Shown piece after piece: positions 8,699 through 24,541 of a stretch of 64,000 bases of DNA (the stretch's first letter is position 1; each line of letters starts with the position of its first letter). The translations under genes and the position numbers were made by a program. Origin of the DNA: Enteractinococcus fodinae (GTDB lineage: Bacteria > Actinomycetota > Actinomycetes > Actinomycetales > Micrococcaceae); NCBI RefSeq assembly GCF_031458395.1, contig NZ_JAVDYJ010000001.1, positions 1,736,001-1,800,000 of the forward strand. Reading direction: 5' to 3'. The notes under the pieces were generated by a model. That model had not been told where the DNA came from. It searched no databases and was given only the letters and a program-made list of their open reading frames with translations.

Positions 8699-8825
8699 CC
8701 CTTGAGCTCACCCCGTGGTGGGGTGGCAATCCTGTGGGTCACCGGTGTGGTGACGACATCTTATGCAATTCTGGGTGACCCTACCCACCCCTGGTTGCGG
8801 GGGGTTCGGGGGTGGTCACGGGGTG

Positions 8826-8857
8826 GTGTTGCTGTAACCGTATAGTGGACGCGCATC
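8826..8857 (-). repeat. 3' arm of the 23S processing stem
   Basis: This segment of the 23S-5S spacer (plus strand GTGTTGCTGTAACCG...) is the near-perfect reverse complement of 12250-12287 on the other side of the 23S gene. In the transcript the two would pair to form the long stem that loops out the 23S precursor, the known substrate of RNase III type processing. Confidence 0.75.
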
Positions 8858-8987
8858 AACAAATCCTGTTGAGTGGTCTCGTGGACGCATGCACGTGTTC
8901 TGTGTGCACGTTATTGTGTGGTGACTCGTGTCAGACCTTTTGCTGCCTGACAATACACACCCCCCTCCACGGTGTGGTGTGGGGTGT

Positions 8988-14231
<5,244 letters not shown>

Positions 14232-14360
14232 ACATATGAAAACATTCAATCAAACAGACCAGGCCGGAAACAGCCCAATCCCTGGCACTACCACAACCAA
14301 CCACACGGAGGTACGATCAGCCATGGCATAACCATTCAAAAATAAATGGCATCAAACAAA

Positions 14361-14388
14361 CTTGGCACACTATTGAGTTCTCAAACAA
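14361..14388 (-). promoter_or_regulatory. rRNA leader antitermination / processing box
   Basis: The minus strand reads TTGTTTGAGAACTCAATAGT followed by GTGCCAAG. This conserved element precedes 16S genes in many Actinobacteria, including mycobacteria, where it contains the box A-type antitermination signal and a processing site. It lies about 130 bp upstream of the 16S 5' end. Confidence 0.75.
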
Positions 14389-14663
14389 CCACCACCACCC
14401 ACCAACCACCCCACAACACGCAGAGCAGCCACCAAGCAGCAAACCAACGACCCACAACCAAACCGTCATGAACCACACCAAAACCGGCGCAAAACACAAC
14501 ACTAAACAACGTCTAGCTGAGAGTCAAATTCTATCAACGTGATGTCAGCCACACTTCGATCAACTGGCACTTGAGCCATTGTTCGCTGTAAAACTGATCA
14601 TTACTATCGATACTATCTGACCACTATCAATATCTGATTAGCTATCAGGACCGAATTGCAACC

Positions 14664-14691
14664 TTAGCATAACTGCTTCAGTGTTTGTCAA
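14664..14691 (-). promoter_or_regulatory. Candidate rRNA promoter
   Basis: On the minus strand a perfect TTGACA (14686-14691) is followed after 16 bases by TGCTAA (14664-14669). It is about 430 bp upstream of the 16S 5' end, in the expected distance range for an rrn promoter. Confidence 0.5.
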
Positions 14692-14729
14692 CTCGGCTTC
14701 CGCTCTCGTTTATTCGAGTGCGGATCTTT

Positions 14730-14759
14730 ACTATATACCGAAGTTCATCTGCATTTCAA
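14730..14759 (-). promoter_or_regulatory. Candidate upstream rRNA promoter
   Basis: On the minus strand TTGAAA (14754-14759) and TATAGT (14730-14735) are 18 bases apart. Tandem promoters are common for rRNA operons. A short hairpin (CGCTCTCG...CGAGTGCG) lies right downstream. Confidence 0.45.
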
Positions 14760-14916
14760 CTCGCAGATGCATACGTTCGGAGAAGTAAATTTTCTCTGAC
14801 CTTGACGTGGATCGCTGTATAAATTTTTCTAAAAGAACTTCGGTGTCTCAGCGCTTCCCGTCTCCGGTCTGCCCTGGGCACGAGAGATAACTATACACAC
14901 CTTAATTCCGAACGCA

Positions 14917-14971
14917 AAATCGGCGGACTCGATACGATCTGAGCAACAGAACCGCATGAATCCGCCGATTT
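14917..14971 (-). terminator. Terminator after tyrS
   Basis: Perfect 11-bp inverted repeat AAATCGGCGGA / TCCGCCGATTT with a 33-base loop, followed on the minus strand by TTTTGCG. It is 55 bp beyond the tyrS stop and separates tyrS from the rRNA promoters. Confidence 0.65.
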
Positions 14972-15025
14972 ATCAGCTTGAGCTATTCATTTATTGTCAA
15001 GAATTAGAATATTGAGATGTAGGTC

Positions 15026-16381
15026 TCAGTGCTTAGCCGCGGTCAGATCAACGAATCCGAGATTTCGACGGCCCCTGCGTACGATGAAGTACTTCCCGTG
15101 GAGTGCTTCGCTGACATCGATAGATTGCTCTGGATTTTCGACCTTGGCATTGTTTAAGTACGCTCCGCCATCTTTGACTGTACGACGCGCTGAAGACTTT
15201 GAGACTTCCAGACCGGTGGCCACCAGTAGGTCGATGATCGTTAGGTCAGTGGGTAACGATCCAGGAGCGGCGAAGGGAAGTTCTGTTCCGGCCGCTTCAA
15301 GTGTTGGAGCATCAATACTGTGAAGATCACCGCGACCAAAAAGGGCAGCGGAAGCATCAATAACCCGCTGAGTCTGTTCCTCACCATGCACCAATGAGGT
15401 TACTTCCCACGCGAGTCGGCGTTGAGCTTCGCGACGGAACGGCTCTTCAGCGACCTTCTGTTCAAGCTCTGCGATTTCGTCGCGACTAAGAAATGTAAAA
15501 ACTTTTAGCCGGTCAATTACGTCCGCGTCGGCCGTGTTGATCCAGAATTGATAGAACGTATAAGGCGAACACATCTCAGGGTTCAACCAGATGGCGTTTC
15601 CTTCGGATTTCCCGAATTTCGTTCCATCAGAGTTTGTGATCAACGGGGTACCAAAAGCGTGGACATGTTCGCCTTCTACTTTTCGCACCAACTCAGTGCC
15701 GGAGGTCAGGTTGCCCCATTGGTCTGACCCGCCGGTCTGCAGCGTGACATTATGGCGACGGTACAGCTCCATGAAGTCCATCCCTTGAAGGACTTGATAG
15801 GAAAACTCTGTGTACGAGATTCCTTCATCGGATTCCAGACGCGATGCGACGATTTCTTTTCGAATCATGGTCCCGACGCGGAAGTGTTTGCCGATGTCGC
15901 GCAGAAAGTCGAGCGCTGACAAATTGCCAGTCCAGTCCAGGTTGTTGACCATTACGGCACCGTTGTCACCTGCGAATGATAAGTACTGCTGGATCTGGTC
16001 TCGTAAAGTCTCGACCCAGCCTTCCACCGTTTCTCTGGTATTCAAGCTTCGCTCGCTTGTTTGTCGGGGGTCCCCTATGAGACCGGTTGCCCCTCCAACA
16101 AGTGCAACTGGCCGGTGACCTGCCAGTTGGAGTCGACGTAAGACGAGCAATTGGACGAGGTGTCCAAGATGCAGGGACGCTGCGGTCGGATCGAACCCGC
16201 AGTAATAGTTTATTGGGTCCCCTGCGAGGGCTTCTTCGAGTTTATTTTCATCAGTGGAAACTTGGACGAGACCTCGCCATTGCAGCTCCTGCCAGATGTT
16301 TTCGAAAGAAGGATCATTGGCTTGTCGACTCAAAAACTCTTCGTTATTCACGCTGTTCAAGTTACCAGTTTCCGTCCCCAA
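15026..16381 (-). CDS. tyrS: Tyrosyl-tRNA synthetase
   Basis: A 451-residue class I aminoacyl-tRNA synthetase that charges tRNA-Tyr. The HIGH-type motif is in FDPTAASLHLGHL, the tyrosine-binding region is around SYQVLQGMDFMELYRR and the KMSKS-type motif is GTKFGKSEGNAIWL. A C-terminal S4 RNA-binding domain follows from about residue 385 (SKSSARRTVKDGGAYLNN). The assigned start is TTG with GGAG about 11 bases upstream; a GTG ten codons later is an alternative. It lies 17 bp beyond the HelD-like gene, so cotranscription is likely. Confidence 0.95.
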   Translation of the reverse strand: MGTETGNLNSVNNEEFLSRQANDPSFENIWQELQWRGLVQVSTDENKLEEALAGDPINYYCGFDPTAASLHLGHLVQLLVLRRLQLAGHRPVALVGGATGLIGDPRQTSERSLNTRETVEGWVETLRDQIQQYLSFAGDNGAVMVNNLDWTGNLSALDFLRDIGKHFRVGTMIRKEIVASRLESDEGISYTEFSYQVLQGMDFMELYRRHNVTLQTGGSDQWGNLTSGTELVRKVEGEHVHAFGTPLITNSDGTKFGKSEGNAIWLNPEMCSPYTFYQFWINTADADVIDRLKVFTFLSRDEIAELEQKVAEEPFRREAQRRLAWEVTSLVHGEEQTQRVIDASAALFGRGDLHSIDAPTLEAAGTELPFAAPGSLPTDLTIIDLLVATGLEVSKSSARRTVKDGGAYLNNAKVENPEQSIDVSEALHGKYFIVRRGRRNLGFVDLTAAKH

Positions 16382-16398
16382 GGATGAAAGTCTCCGCC

Positions 16399-18678
16399 TT
16401 ATATGTCCTGCAAACCAAGTGGCAACTGCTCGACAGTTGCTGTAGTTATCAGGGTCAAGGTCTGCGTCGCCCGGGTCATCGCCACATAAAGATCACCCAC
16501 CGACCCACCAGCACCACTGACAATATCTTGCGGTTCGACAATGATTACAGCATCGTATTCGAGGCCTTTAGCTTGCTGAGGTGAAACCAAGACAAGGTCA
16601 CGATCCCGCCGACGACCGATGCCCCTCCACACGCGCCCCGGATATGCATGGTCTAATACTTCATGCACCATGTCGTGTTCCGGAATGGGCGCGATAACCC
16701 CGACAAGCCCGCCTTGGATTCTGCCGAGCTGTTTTTGCACGGTGTCGAGTATTTGATTTGGGCAGTGCTGGGGAGTGGTCACCACAAGTTCAGGTTCATA
16801 ATCGCCTTGACGAAGAGCTTGAGGTGTAGTCACTGGGCGTCCTGCTTGCGTTGCTACTTCGGCAGCAGCTTCGGCTATGCGGGCAGGAGTCCGGTAATTG
16901 ACTGTCAGTTCAGACTGACGCCAGTTGCCTCCAGCAAACGGAGCAAGCACTGAGGGCCAATCCGATTTGGCGGCGGCGCCTGAAGCCTGTGCTAAATCAC
17001 CCACAACCGTGAAGGACCGTAACGGGGAACGCCGAAATAGCATGCGCCATTGCATATGGGTGAGCTCTTGCGCCTCATCGACAATAATGTGTCCGTAGGT
17101 CCAAGTACGATCTGACCTTGCCCGGTCGGCAACAGATTTCCATATCGCCTCTGGTTCTTGGGCAGCAGCGAGCATTTCCGCTGTCACGACCCCATCGACA
17201 CCGATGTCTTCCAAGGTGTAATGCATGTTCTCCAAGGCAGCTTCGGCAGTATCGAGGTTTCGCTGTTTGCTTCGCTCACCTGAGGAACCACTTGCTAGAG
17301 AAGAAGAATCCCCTAATGCGACGGCGGCCTCGTCCAGGAGCGGCACGTCAGCCTCAGTGAATTGCGCGCCCGGTTGCCGCAGCAGACTCTTAATTTCCCT
17401 AGCAGTCAACATGGGAGCGGCATCCACGAGATATTGCGGAGTGGAAAGTAACTGATTTATCAACCCTGTCGGGGTCAGCGGCATCCAGCAAAGATTCAAT
17501 AAGCGTCGTACTTCTACCGACTGACGTATCTCTTGACGCAAGTACGAACGATCAGCCTTGTTTACTAGGCCGTCGTCTCGCTTTGGACTCACGATGTCGC
17601 GCAGCTGGTCATATAACGTCTTGACCATATGGTCAACGAAAACTTCTCGCGCCTGGTTGTGCGGTCGTCCCGACTCGCGCGCGTGCTTGATGGCCCGCCG
17701 AATTTGGGCTGGCCGAACGCGCAGCCGGGTCCCTTCGACATGAACATAGGTTGTTTCCGGAATTGACCGTTGGCGCAAGCTGACGGCGTTGGCGATAACT
17801 TCAGCCATCTCCGCACGACCTTTTATTTCCGCTGCGTCAGAACTCACTTCCGGTACCCCGTGGACACCCGGATAAATGTTCCCGATAGAACTCATGACCA
17901 CACCGGTTTCACCCAACGAGGGTAAGACCTGATCGATATAGTTCATGAATGCTTCAGAGGGGCCAACAAGTAGCACCCCGGACTTTGCCAGCCGATCTCG
18001 ATGCGTATAGAGCAAGTAGGCAGCCCGGTGTAGTGCCACCGCAGTTTTACCGGTGCCTGGCCCTCCTTGCACGACAAGGACGCCCCGCATATCGTCGCGA
18101 ATGATTTCGTCTTGCTCTCGCTGAATTGTCGCCACTATATCGCCCATAACCCCGGTCCGCGGGGCACTGACTGCTGACAACAGGGCTTGTGAGGCGTGTT
18201 CTTCGTCATCGGAAGTCAAAACGTCATCTTCAAATGACTCCACCGTACGCCCGCTCATCATAATGTGGCGTCGACGGGCAACACCCTGCGGATATGCGGC
18301 CGTTGCTTGGTAGAACGGAGCGGCTTCCGGCGCCCGCCAGTCAACTAACAGTCTTGAGCGATCGTCATCGGCTAGGCCAATTCGTCCAATATGTCGAGTT
18401 ACGGCGTTGATCGTGTCAAGCCGACCAAAGACTAGGCGCTCATCTACCGCATTGAGCTGGTTGATCCGATCACGGTAAAGAGTGGCAAAAGAGTCGCGCT
18501 CTGATTGGTTCTGCAGAGAGCCTTGGAGGCCTTGGGCTTGGACTCGCGCAAGTTGTCGTTGTTTTTCTTCCCGCAACGTATCGAGGCGACTGTAGAGTTT
18601 CGCGATGTACTCACGTTCTGCTGCCAACTCGTGTTGATACCACGAAGTCGTACCGGTGGACCCGTGTTCGTCGGTCAC
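16399..18678 (-). CDS. helD: HelD-like superfamily 1 ATPase (RNA polymerase-associated)
   Basis: A 759-residue UvrD/Rep-type ATPase. The N-terminus is a long charged coiled coil (ELAAEREYIAKLYSRL..., AVDERLVFGRLD), the mark of HelD proteins that enter RNA polymerase channels and release it from nucleic acid. Walker A is GGPGTGKTAVALHR; Walker B is HIIVDEAQEL; later motifs include GDLAQASG, LTVNYRTP and the C-terminal QAKGLEYDAVIIVEP and YVAMTRATQTL. The frame is open 12 codons further upstream from a GTG, but AAAGGAG stands five bases before the GTG at 18676-18678, so I chose this start. HelD in Actinobacteria can protect against rifampicin. Confidence 0.88.
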   Translation of the reverse strand: MTDEHGSTGTTSWYQHELAAEREYIAKLYSRLDTLREEKQRQLARVQAQGLQGSLQNQSERDSFATLYRDRINQLNAVDERLVFGRLDTINAVTRHIGRIGLADDDRSRLLVDWRAPEAAPFYQATAAYPQGVARRRHIMMSGRTVESFEDDVLTSDDEEHASQALLSAVSAPRTGVMGDIVATIQREQDEIIRDDMRGVLVVQGGPGTGKTAVALHRAAYLLYTHRDRLAKSGVLLVGPSEAFMNYIDQVLPSLGETGVVMSSIGNIYPGVHGVPEVSSDAAEIKGRAEMAEVIANAVSLRQRSIPETTYVHVEGTRLRVRPAQIRRAIKHARESGRPHNQAREVFVDHMVKTLYDQLRDIVSPKRDDGLVNKADRSYLRQEIRQSVEVRRLLNLCWMPLTPTGLINQLLSTPQYLVDAAPMLTAREIKSLLRQPGAQFTEADVPLLDEAAVALGDSSSLASGSSGERSKQRNLDTAEAALENMHYTLEDIGVDGVVTAEMLAAAQEPEAIWKSVADRARSDRTWTYGHIIVDEAQELTHMQWRMLFRRSPLRSFTVVGDLAQASGAAAKSDWPSVLAPFAGGNWRQSELTVNYRTPARIAEAAAEVATQAGRPVTTPQALRQGDYEPELVVTTPQHCPNQILDTVQKQLGRIQGGLVGVIAPIPEHDMVHEVLDHAYPGRVWRGIGRRRDRDLVLVSPQQAKGLEYDAVIIVEPQDIVSGAGGSVGDLYVAMTRATQTLTLITTATVEQLPLGLQDI

Positions 18679-18747
18679 CAAGGCTCCTTTACTGCTGGTA
18701 CATTCCGCCAGCACTAGCTCACATCAACCCACTAGCTTAGCTATGAC

Positions 18748-20220
<1,473 letters not shown>

Positions 20221-20404
20221 TTACTGTTGAGTCAAAACTACCAACATTTTGGCGTCCCAAAAGCCCCGCTACCCTCTTGCGGCCTTGCACAAGACCTATC
20301 GGGGCCTTCCGAGGTCTCACCTCGCCGATGTGTCGCGCTTACAGGCAACGAGTAGCAACGCAGTCTCGCGGTCAGTGCTGGAGAAATTGTCTAAACTGGA
20401 CGGC

Positions 20405-20854
20405 ATGACAGAAAACCAGTCCGAAAATCAGCCAGAGCTAACAGATGAACAAATAGAGTTTCTCAATTCCCTCTTTGACTACGCGCGCGAAGGTCAGGTG
20501 GTCGCACTCACTTCCGCCATCGACCAAGGTATCCCGGTGGATCTGACAAATCATAATGGTGACACTTTTTTGATTTTGGCCGCATATCGGGAACAGCCAA
20601 TAATCGTAAAGGCTCTTCTCGAACGTCAAGCTGATGTCAATCTCCTCAACAATCGCGGTCAGTCTGCGCTGACCTGTGCGGTTTTCATGCAAAATGAGGA
20701 TATTGCTCGTCAGTTACTAGATGCTGGTGCCGACCCTGATCTCGGCCCGCAGTCGGCTCGCGCAACAATCTCGGCGATGGGGCTGGACCATATGGGAGAC
20801 TTCCTAGCTGCTTACGAGGCAGACCAGTCGGCACGTTCCGGCGAGCAAAAATAA
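20405..20854 (+). CDS. Ankyrin repeat protein
   Basis: A 149-residue protein with about three ankyrin repeats: DYAREGQVVALTSAIDQGIP, then NHNGDTFLILAAYREQP with LLERQADVNLLN, then NRGQSALTCAVFMQNEDIAR with LLDAGADPD. The frame is open back to 20249, but the ATG at 20405 begins the natural N-terminus (MTENQSENQPELTDEQ). No signal peptide. Such small bacterial ankyrin proteins bind partner proteins; the partner is unknown. It is divergent from argH and followed by a lipoprotein gene 55 bp on. Confidence 0.85.
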   Translation: MTENQSENQPELTDEQIEFLNSLFDYAREGQVVALTSAIDQGIPVDLTNHNGDTFLILAAYREQPIIVKALLERQADVNLLNNRGQSALTCAVFMQNEDIARQLLDAGADPDLGPQSARATISAMGLDHMGDFLAAYEADQSARSGEQK

Positions 20855-20909
20855 CTTTTATCAAGCCGCCATATACTCTCAGACCAAGCGGTCTAATCTA
20901 GGAGCAATT

Positions 20910-21665
20910 TTGACTCAAACTATGTCCCCTCCACCCCGTCTGTGGACGGCAACCGGTCTCGGCATCGTGGCAGCACTTACGTTGTCATCGTGTGGGGGCG
21001 GCCCTCCTGCACTGACCGAAATCGCTACCGAAGCCAGGCAGTCGATGGAAGATGCAACCTCATTTACCTACACGGTCACCGATCCTGATGGTGTCCACGG
21101 TGATGAGTTGGAATTGGGCGAATTCTCCAGCCACACAGACCAGGTCAACTACAATATTCTGCTGGAAATGCCCCAAGCTGACGTCGAAGTGCGTGCCGTC
21201 GATGAGAGCAATGCGTTTCTGCGGCTCAATCTCAAGGATGAATCTCTGAGCGAGATCCTTGGGAATGTCGACACTGACGGTCAATGGATTGAAGTCCCAG
21301 AAGCCGAGCAAGAAGACCTCAGCGAATACACCCAAGATTTTGACAGCATCATCGAGACAACCTTCTCCCTCATAGAAGGTCTCTCCGAAGAGGAGCTCGA
21401 TACCATTGAGGTCGAAGAGACCGAGCTGGATGGTCAAGCCGTTTATAAATACGTAGTACCAGCAACAGCTGACGGTGAGACTGTTCACTACACCGGGGCC
21501 GAGACCGTGGAATTTTATTTCCTCCAGGAAACTTCCGACCTAGTTCAGGTAGATGCTTCCACTGGCGACTCCACGGCAACCCATGGTTTTTCTGACATGG
21601 ATGCAGTGGAGGTCTTTGAAGCTCCGCCCGAAGATGAGATTTCGGATCTGGAGTGGTCCTTCTAG
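20910..21665 (+). CDS. Secreted lipoprotein, acidic, LppX/LprG-like
   Basis: A 251-residue protein with a lipoprotein signal peptide: hydrophobic stretch from about residue 12 and the lipobox LTLSSC, with Cys28 as the lipidation site. The mature part is very acidic (many Glu/Asp). Its size, the SMEDATSFTYTVT start and the final predicted beta strands resemble the LppX/LprG lipoprotein fold of Actinobacteria, which carries lipids, but I am not certain. The start is TTG with AGGAG in front; an ATG four codons on is an alternative. A terminator follows. Confidence 0.8.
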   Translation: MTQTMSPPPRLWTATGLGIVAALTLSSCGGGPPALTEIATEARQSMEDATSFTYTVTDPDGVHGDELELGEFSSHTDQVNYNILLEMPQADVEVRAVDESNAFLRLNLKDESLSEILGNVDTDGQWIEVPEAEQEDLSEYTQDFDSIIETTFSLIEGLSEEELDTIEVEETELDGQAVYKYVVPATADGETVHYTGAETVEFYFLQETSDLVQVDASTGDSTATHGFSDMDAVEVFEAPPEDEISDLEWSF

Positions 21666-21689
21666 GGTGCGCACCGCTCTGTGCCAGAA

Positions 21690-21716
21690 TCGTCCGGAGA
21701 CTTGAGCTCCGGACGA
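21690..21716 (+). terminator. Terminator after the lipoprotein gene
   Basis: Inverted repeat TCGTCCGGAG / CTCCGGACGA with a 7-base loop, followed by TTGTTGTTCT. It sits between the convergent lipoprotein gene and argR. Confidence 0.85.
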
Positions 21717-21729
21717 TTGTTGTTCTGCC

Positions 21730-22245
21730 TTATGACGGTCGAGGATCTTGCTCGGCGTAGGCGATAAAATCAGCTGCCACCGCTTGGCCGCCATCCGGCA
21801 CGCGCGTTATCACCATGATCGCATCGTCCCCGGCGATGGTGCCTAGAATACTGTGCAGTCTGGCTTGATCGATTGCCGAGGCAAGAAACTGTGCCGCTCC
21901 CGGCGGCGTGCGAAGAACTGCCACGTTGGCTGATCCTTCAGCCGAAAGGAGGAGTTCTTTGCATAGTGAGGCCATGCGAGCTGCGGCGGTTTCTGCAGAT
22001 TGGCTGCCTTGCCCGGGGCCTCCGGTGGCCTCGTCCCCCGCGACGTGATACACCATCTGTCCTGATTCGTCTCGGATCCGGGTGGCACCAATATCGACCA
22101 GGTCTCGTGACAATGTTCCCTGCGTCACGGAGACGCCGCGCTGTTCCAGTACCTCCGCTAGCTCGGCTTGGGAACGGATCCGTTGTCTAGAAAGGACGGT
22201 CCGGATCTCGTGTTGACGAGCTACTTTGGTCATGGGAGCGGCCAT
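21730..22245 (-). CDS. argR: Arginine repressor
   Basis: A 171-residue ArgR/AhrC family regulator. The N-terminal winged helix has RQHEIRTVLSRQRIRSQ and the recognition segment VTQGTLSRDLVDIGATR. The C-terminal hexamerisation and arginine-binding domain carries GTIAGDDAIMVITR with the two aspartates that bind arginine. It shuts down arg genes when arginine is plentiful. The ATG is one base after the argF stop, so it is cotranscribed; an in-frame ATG four codons later is possible. Confidence 0.95.
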   Translation of the reverse strand: MAAPMTKVARQHEIRTVLSRQRIRSQAELAEVLEQRGVSVTQGTLSRDLVDIGATRIRDESGQMVYHVAGDEATGGPGQGSQSAETAAARMASLCKELLLSAEGSANVAVLRTPPGAAQFLASAIDQARLHSILGTIAGDDAIMVITRVPDGGQAVAADFIAYAEQDPRPS

Positions 22246-22246
22246 A

Positions 22247-23245
22247 TCACACTACTTGTGAACGTGATGCTACAGCCTGTGGCAGCTCAAGGTCCGAGGG
22301 GATGTCCGCTAGTCCGGATGCATACAGTAACCATGCAATGAGGGCCTTTTGGGCGTGTAACCGATTCTCGGCCTCATCGAAGACCCTGGACTGTGGGCCG
22401 TCGATCACCTCGGCCGTTACTTCGTAACCTCGGTACGCGGGGAGGCAGTGCAAAAAGATCGCCCCCTTATCGGCAAGTGCCATGGCCTTGCTATCGACCG
22501 AATAGTCTTCAAAGAGCTTCATCCGAAGTTCAGCTTCGGCTTCCTGACCCATCGAAATCCACGTATCCGTCACGACCACATCTGCTCCGTCCAAGGCCTC
22601 TTGGGCGTTTGTGGTGATGGTCACCGAGCCGCCAGTTTCAGCTGCACGTTGTTGTGCTGCTTTGACCACCATCGCATCGGGCAGATAGTCGGCGGGACCG
22701 GCTATGCGCACATGCATGCCGGCCGTGACGCCGCCAAGCAGATACGAATTCGCCATATTATTTGCCGCATCGCCAAGATACGTCATGATCAGACCAGCAG
22801 TAGCTCCTTTTGCTTCGCGAACCGTCTGAAGATCGGCAAGTACTTGGCACGGGTGGTAGTCGTCGGTGAGCGCGTTAATGACCGGGATCGAAGAGTTCTC
22901 TGCCAGTTCCACGATGCCCGACTGAGCAAAGGTCCGCCAAATTACCACGGAGACCATACGTTCAAAGACCTTGGCTGAATCGTAAATCGATTCTTTGTGC
23001 CCCAGCTGAGATTCTCCCGGGTTAATAATCAAGGGGTTACCCCCCAACTCGCTCAGTCCTGCCGCAAAAGAGACCCTCGTTCGAGTAGATGTCTTGTCGA
23101 ACATGACGATCCCAGTTTGGGGGCCAGCCAAGGGTTTGAAGTCGTAGCGCCGGTGTTTCATCGTTGCAGCAAGTGACAGTACTTCGTCCTGTTCAGCTGC
23201 TGTCAGGTCAGTATCGACGAGAAAATGGCGTGGGGTCGTCGGCAT
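22247..23245 (-). CDS. argF: Ornithine carbamoyltransferase
   Basis: A 332-residue enzyme making citrulline from ornithine and carbamoyl phosphate. Motifs: FDKTSTRTRVSF (the STRTR carbamoyl phosphate site), HPCQVLADLQT, the ornithine-binding region VVTDTWISMGQE and the HCLPAYRGYEVT loop near the C-terminus. Length is typical. It lies between argD and argR in the minus-strand arg operon. Confidence 0.97.
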   Translation of the reverse strand: MPTTPRHFLVDTDLTAAEQDEVLSLAATMKHRRYDFKPLAGPQTGIVMFDKTSTRTRVSFAAGLSELGGNPLIINPGESQLGHKESIYDSAKVFERMVSVVIWRTFAQSGIVELAENSSIPVINALTDDYHPCQVLADLQTVREAKGATAGLIMTYLGDAANNMANSYLLGGVTAGMHVRIAGPADYLPDAMVVKAAQQRAAETGGSVTITTNAQEALDGADVVVTDTWISMGQEAEAELRMKLFEDYSVDSKAMALADKGAIFLHCLPAYRGYEVTAEVIDGPQSRVFDEAENRLHAQKALIAWLLYASGLADIPSDLELPQAVASRSQVV

Positions 23246-23273
23246 TAGGCCGCTCCTTCTACGTACAGGTCAA

Positions 23274-24533
23274 CTAATTAGCTTCGGCAATGGTTTCCGC
23301 GATGATATTCGGCAGATCGGTGAGTAACGGGTCGACTTGCTCTGTGGTGATGATGAGCGGAGGCGCCAACCGCAGAGTGGTCGCGTCGGTAGCGTTGAGG
23401 ATGTATCCATATTCCAATGCTTTGGACACCACGGCCGGGGCCAACCCGGCTTCAGGCAGCTTTTGGTCCTGCTCCAGAATGGCTCCGGTATCCAGTTCGA
23501 CACCCTGCCATAACCCATAAGCACGAACAGTCTTTACCCCGGGGAGAGTTCGCAACCGGTCGGCCAGATAGGTCCCCACGGTACGGACATTGTCCAGGAT
23601 CTTGTCGTCCTCAAGAGTCTGCAATACCGCAAGAGCAGTTGCGGTGGCCAAGGGGTTACCCCCAAAGGTGGTACCGTGCTGGCCTGCGGTGAACAGCTCG
23701 GAAACTTCCTTGCCGAAGGTCACCAGGGCGCCGATTGGCATGCCCCCGCCCAAACCTTTGGCCAAAGTCATCGCGTCGGGAACTACGGGTTCTTGGCTAC
23801 CGGTGATGTCTGGGTTTTGGAAGCCAAACCAGGTACCGGTGCGGCCGATCCCGGACTGGATTTCGTCGAAAATGAGTAGCGCGCCGTGCTCGTCACAAGC
23901 TTGACGGACCCGACGCAAATAGTCTACCGGGAAATCTCGCACGCCGGCTTCGCCTTGTACCGGTTCGATGATAACGGCAGCTACCGTGTCGTCCATTTCG
24001 GCTTCTAATGCCGCAATATCCCCTGCGGGGACAAACACCACACCGCCAGGAAGCGGCTCGAAAGGTTCGCGGTATTGCGGTTTCCAGGTCAGTGCCAGCG
24101 CGCCCATTGTCCGACCGTGGAAAGCATTTTCCAAGGCAATAATCTTGGTACGGGTGCCACCGGCGGCGTAACTATGACGACGCGCGAGCTTAAAAGCAGC
24201 CTCGTTGGCTTCGGTACCGGAATTTGCGAAGAAACACGTACCGTCTTTTGCCCCGGCGAGGGCGGTGAGGCGTTCTGCTAATTCCACCTGGGGTAATGAG
24301 GTAAACAAATTCGAGATGTGCCCAAGAGTGCGCGCCTGTTGCGTCAGAGCTTCCACTACCGCCGGATGGGCATGTCCCAGGGCGTTGACCGCGATGCCGG
24401 CGAGGAAGTCGGTGTAACGGTTTCCGTCGGCATCCCAGACGTACACTCCCTCACCTTTGACGAGGGCTGTAGCTGGGGTGCCGAACATGTTGGTCATGGC
24501 ACGCTGATAGCGGTCCAAAAGGTTTTGCGTCAA
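23274..24533 (-). CDS. argD: Acetylornithine aminotransferase
   Basis: A 419-residue PLP enzyme converting N-acetylglutamate semialdehyde to N-acetylornithine. Marks of the class III family: GVYVWDADGNRYTDFLAGIA, ANSGTEANEAAFKLAR, the LIFDEIQSGIGRTGTWF segment with the aspartate and the TLAKGLGGGMPIGA lysine that binds PLP. The start is TTG, with AGGAG seven bases upstream, immediately after argB. Confidence 0.96.
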   Translation of the reverse strand: MTQNLLDRYQRAMTNMFGTPATALVKGEGVYVWDADGNRYTDFLAGIAVNALGHAHPAVVEALTQQARTLGHISNLFTSLPQVELAERLTALAGAKDGTCFFANSGTEANEAAFKLARRHSYAAGGTRTKIIALENAFHGRTMGALALTWKPQYREPFEPLPGGVVFVPAGDIAALEAEMDDTVAAVIIEPVQGEAGVRDFPVDYLRRVRQACDEHGALLIFDEIQSGIGRTGTWFGFQNPDITGSQEPVVPDAMTLAKGLGGGMPIGALVTFGKEVSELFTAGQHGTTFGGNPLATATALAVLQTLEDDKILDNVRTVGTYLADRLRTLPGVKTVRAYGLWQGVELDTGAILEQDQKLPEAGLAPAVVSKALEYGYILNATDATTLRLAPPLIITTEQVDPLLTDLPNIIAETIAEAN

Positions 24534-24541
24534 GTGTGCTC

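Larger units (their letters stand above)
14232..15025 (-). other. rRNA operon leader and promoter region
   Basis: About 790 bp between tyrS and 16S rRNA, without a gene. It holds the tyrS terminator at the tyrS side, at least two promoter-like sequences around 14664-14759, and the conserved leader box at 14361. The 14380-14520 part is C/A rich on the plus strand, like the spacer. Confidence 0.7.
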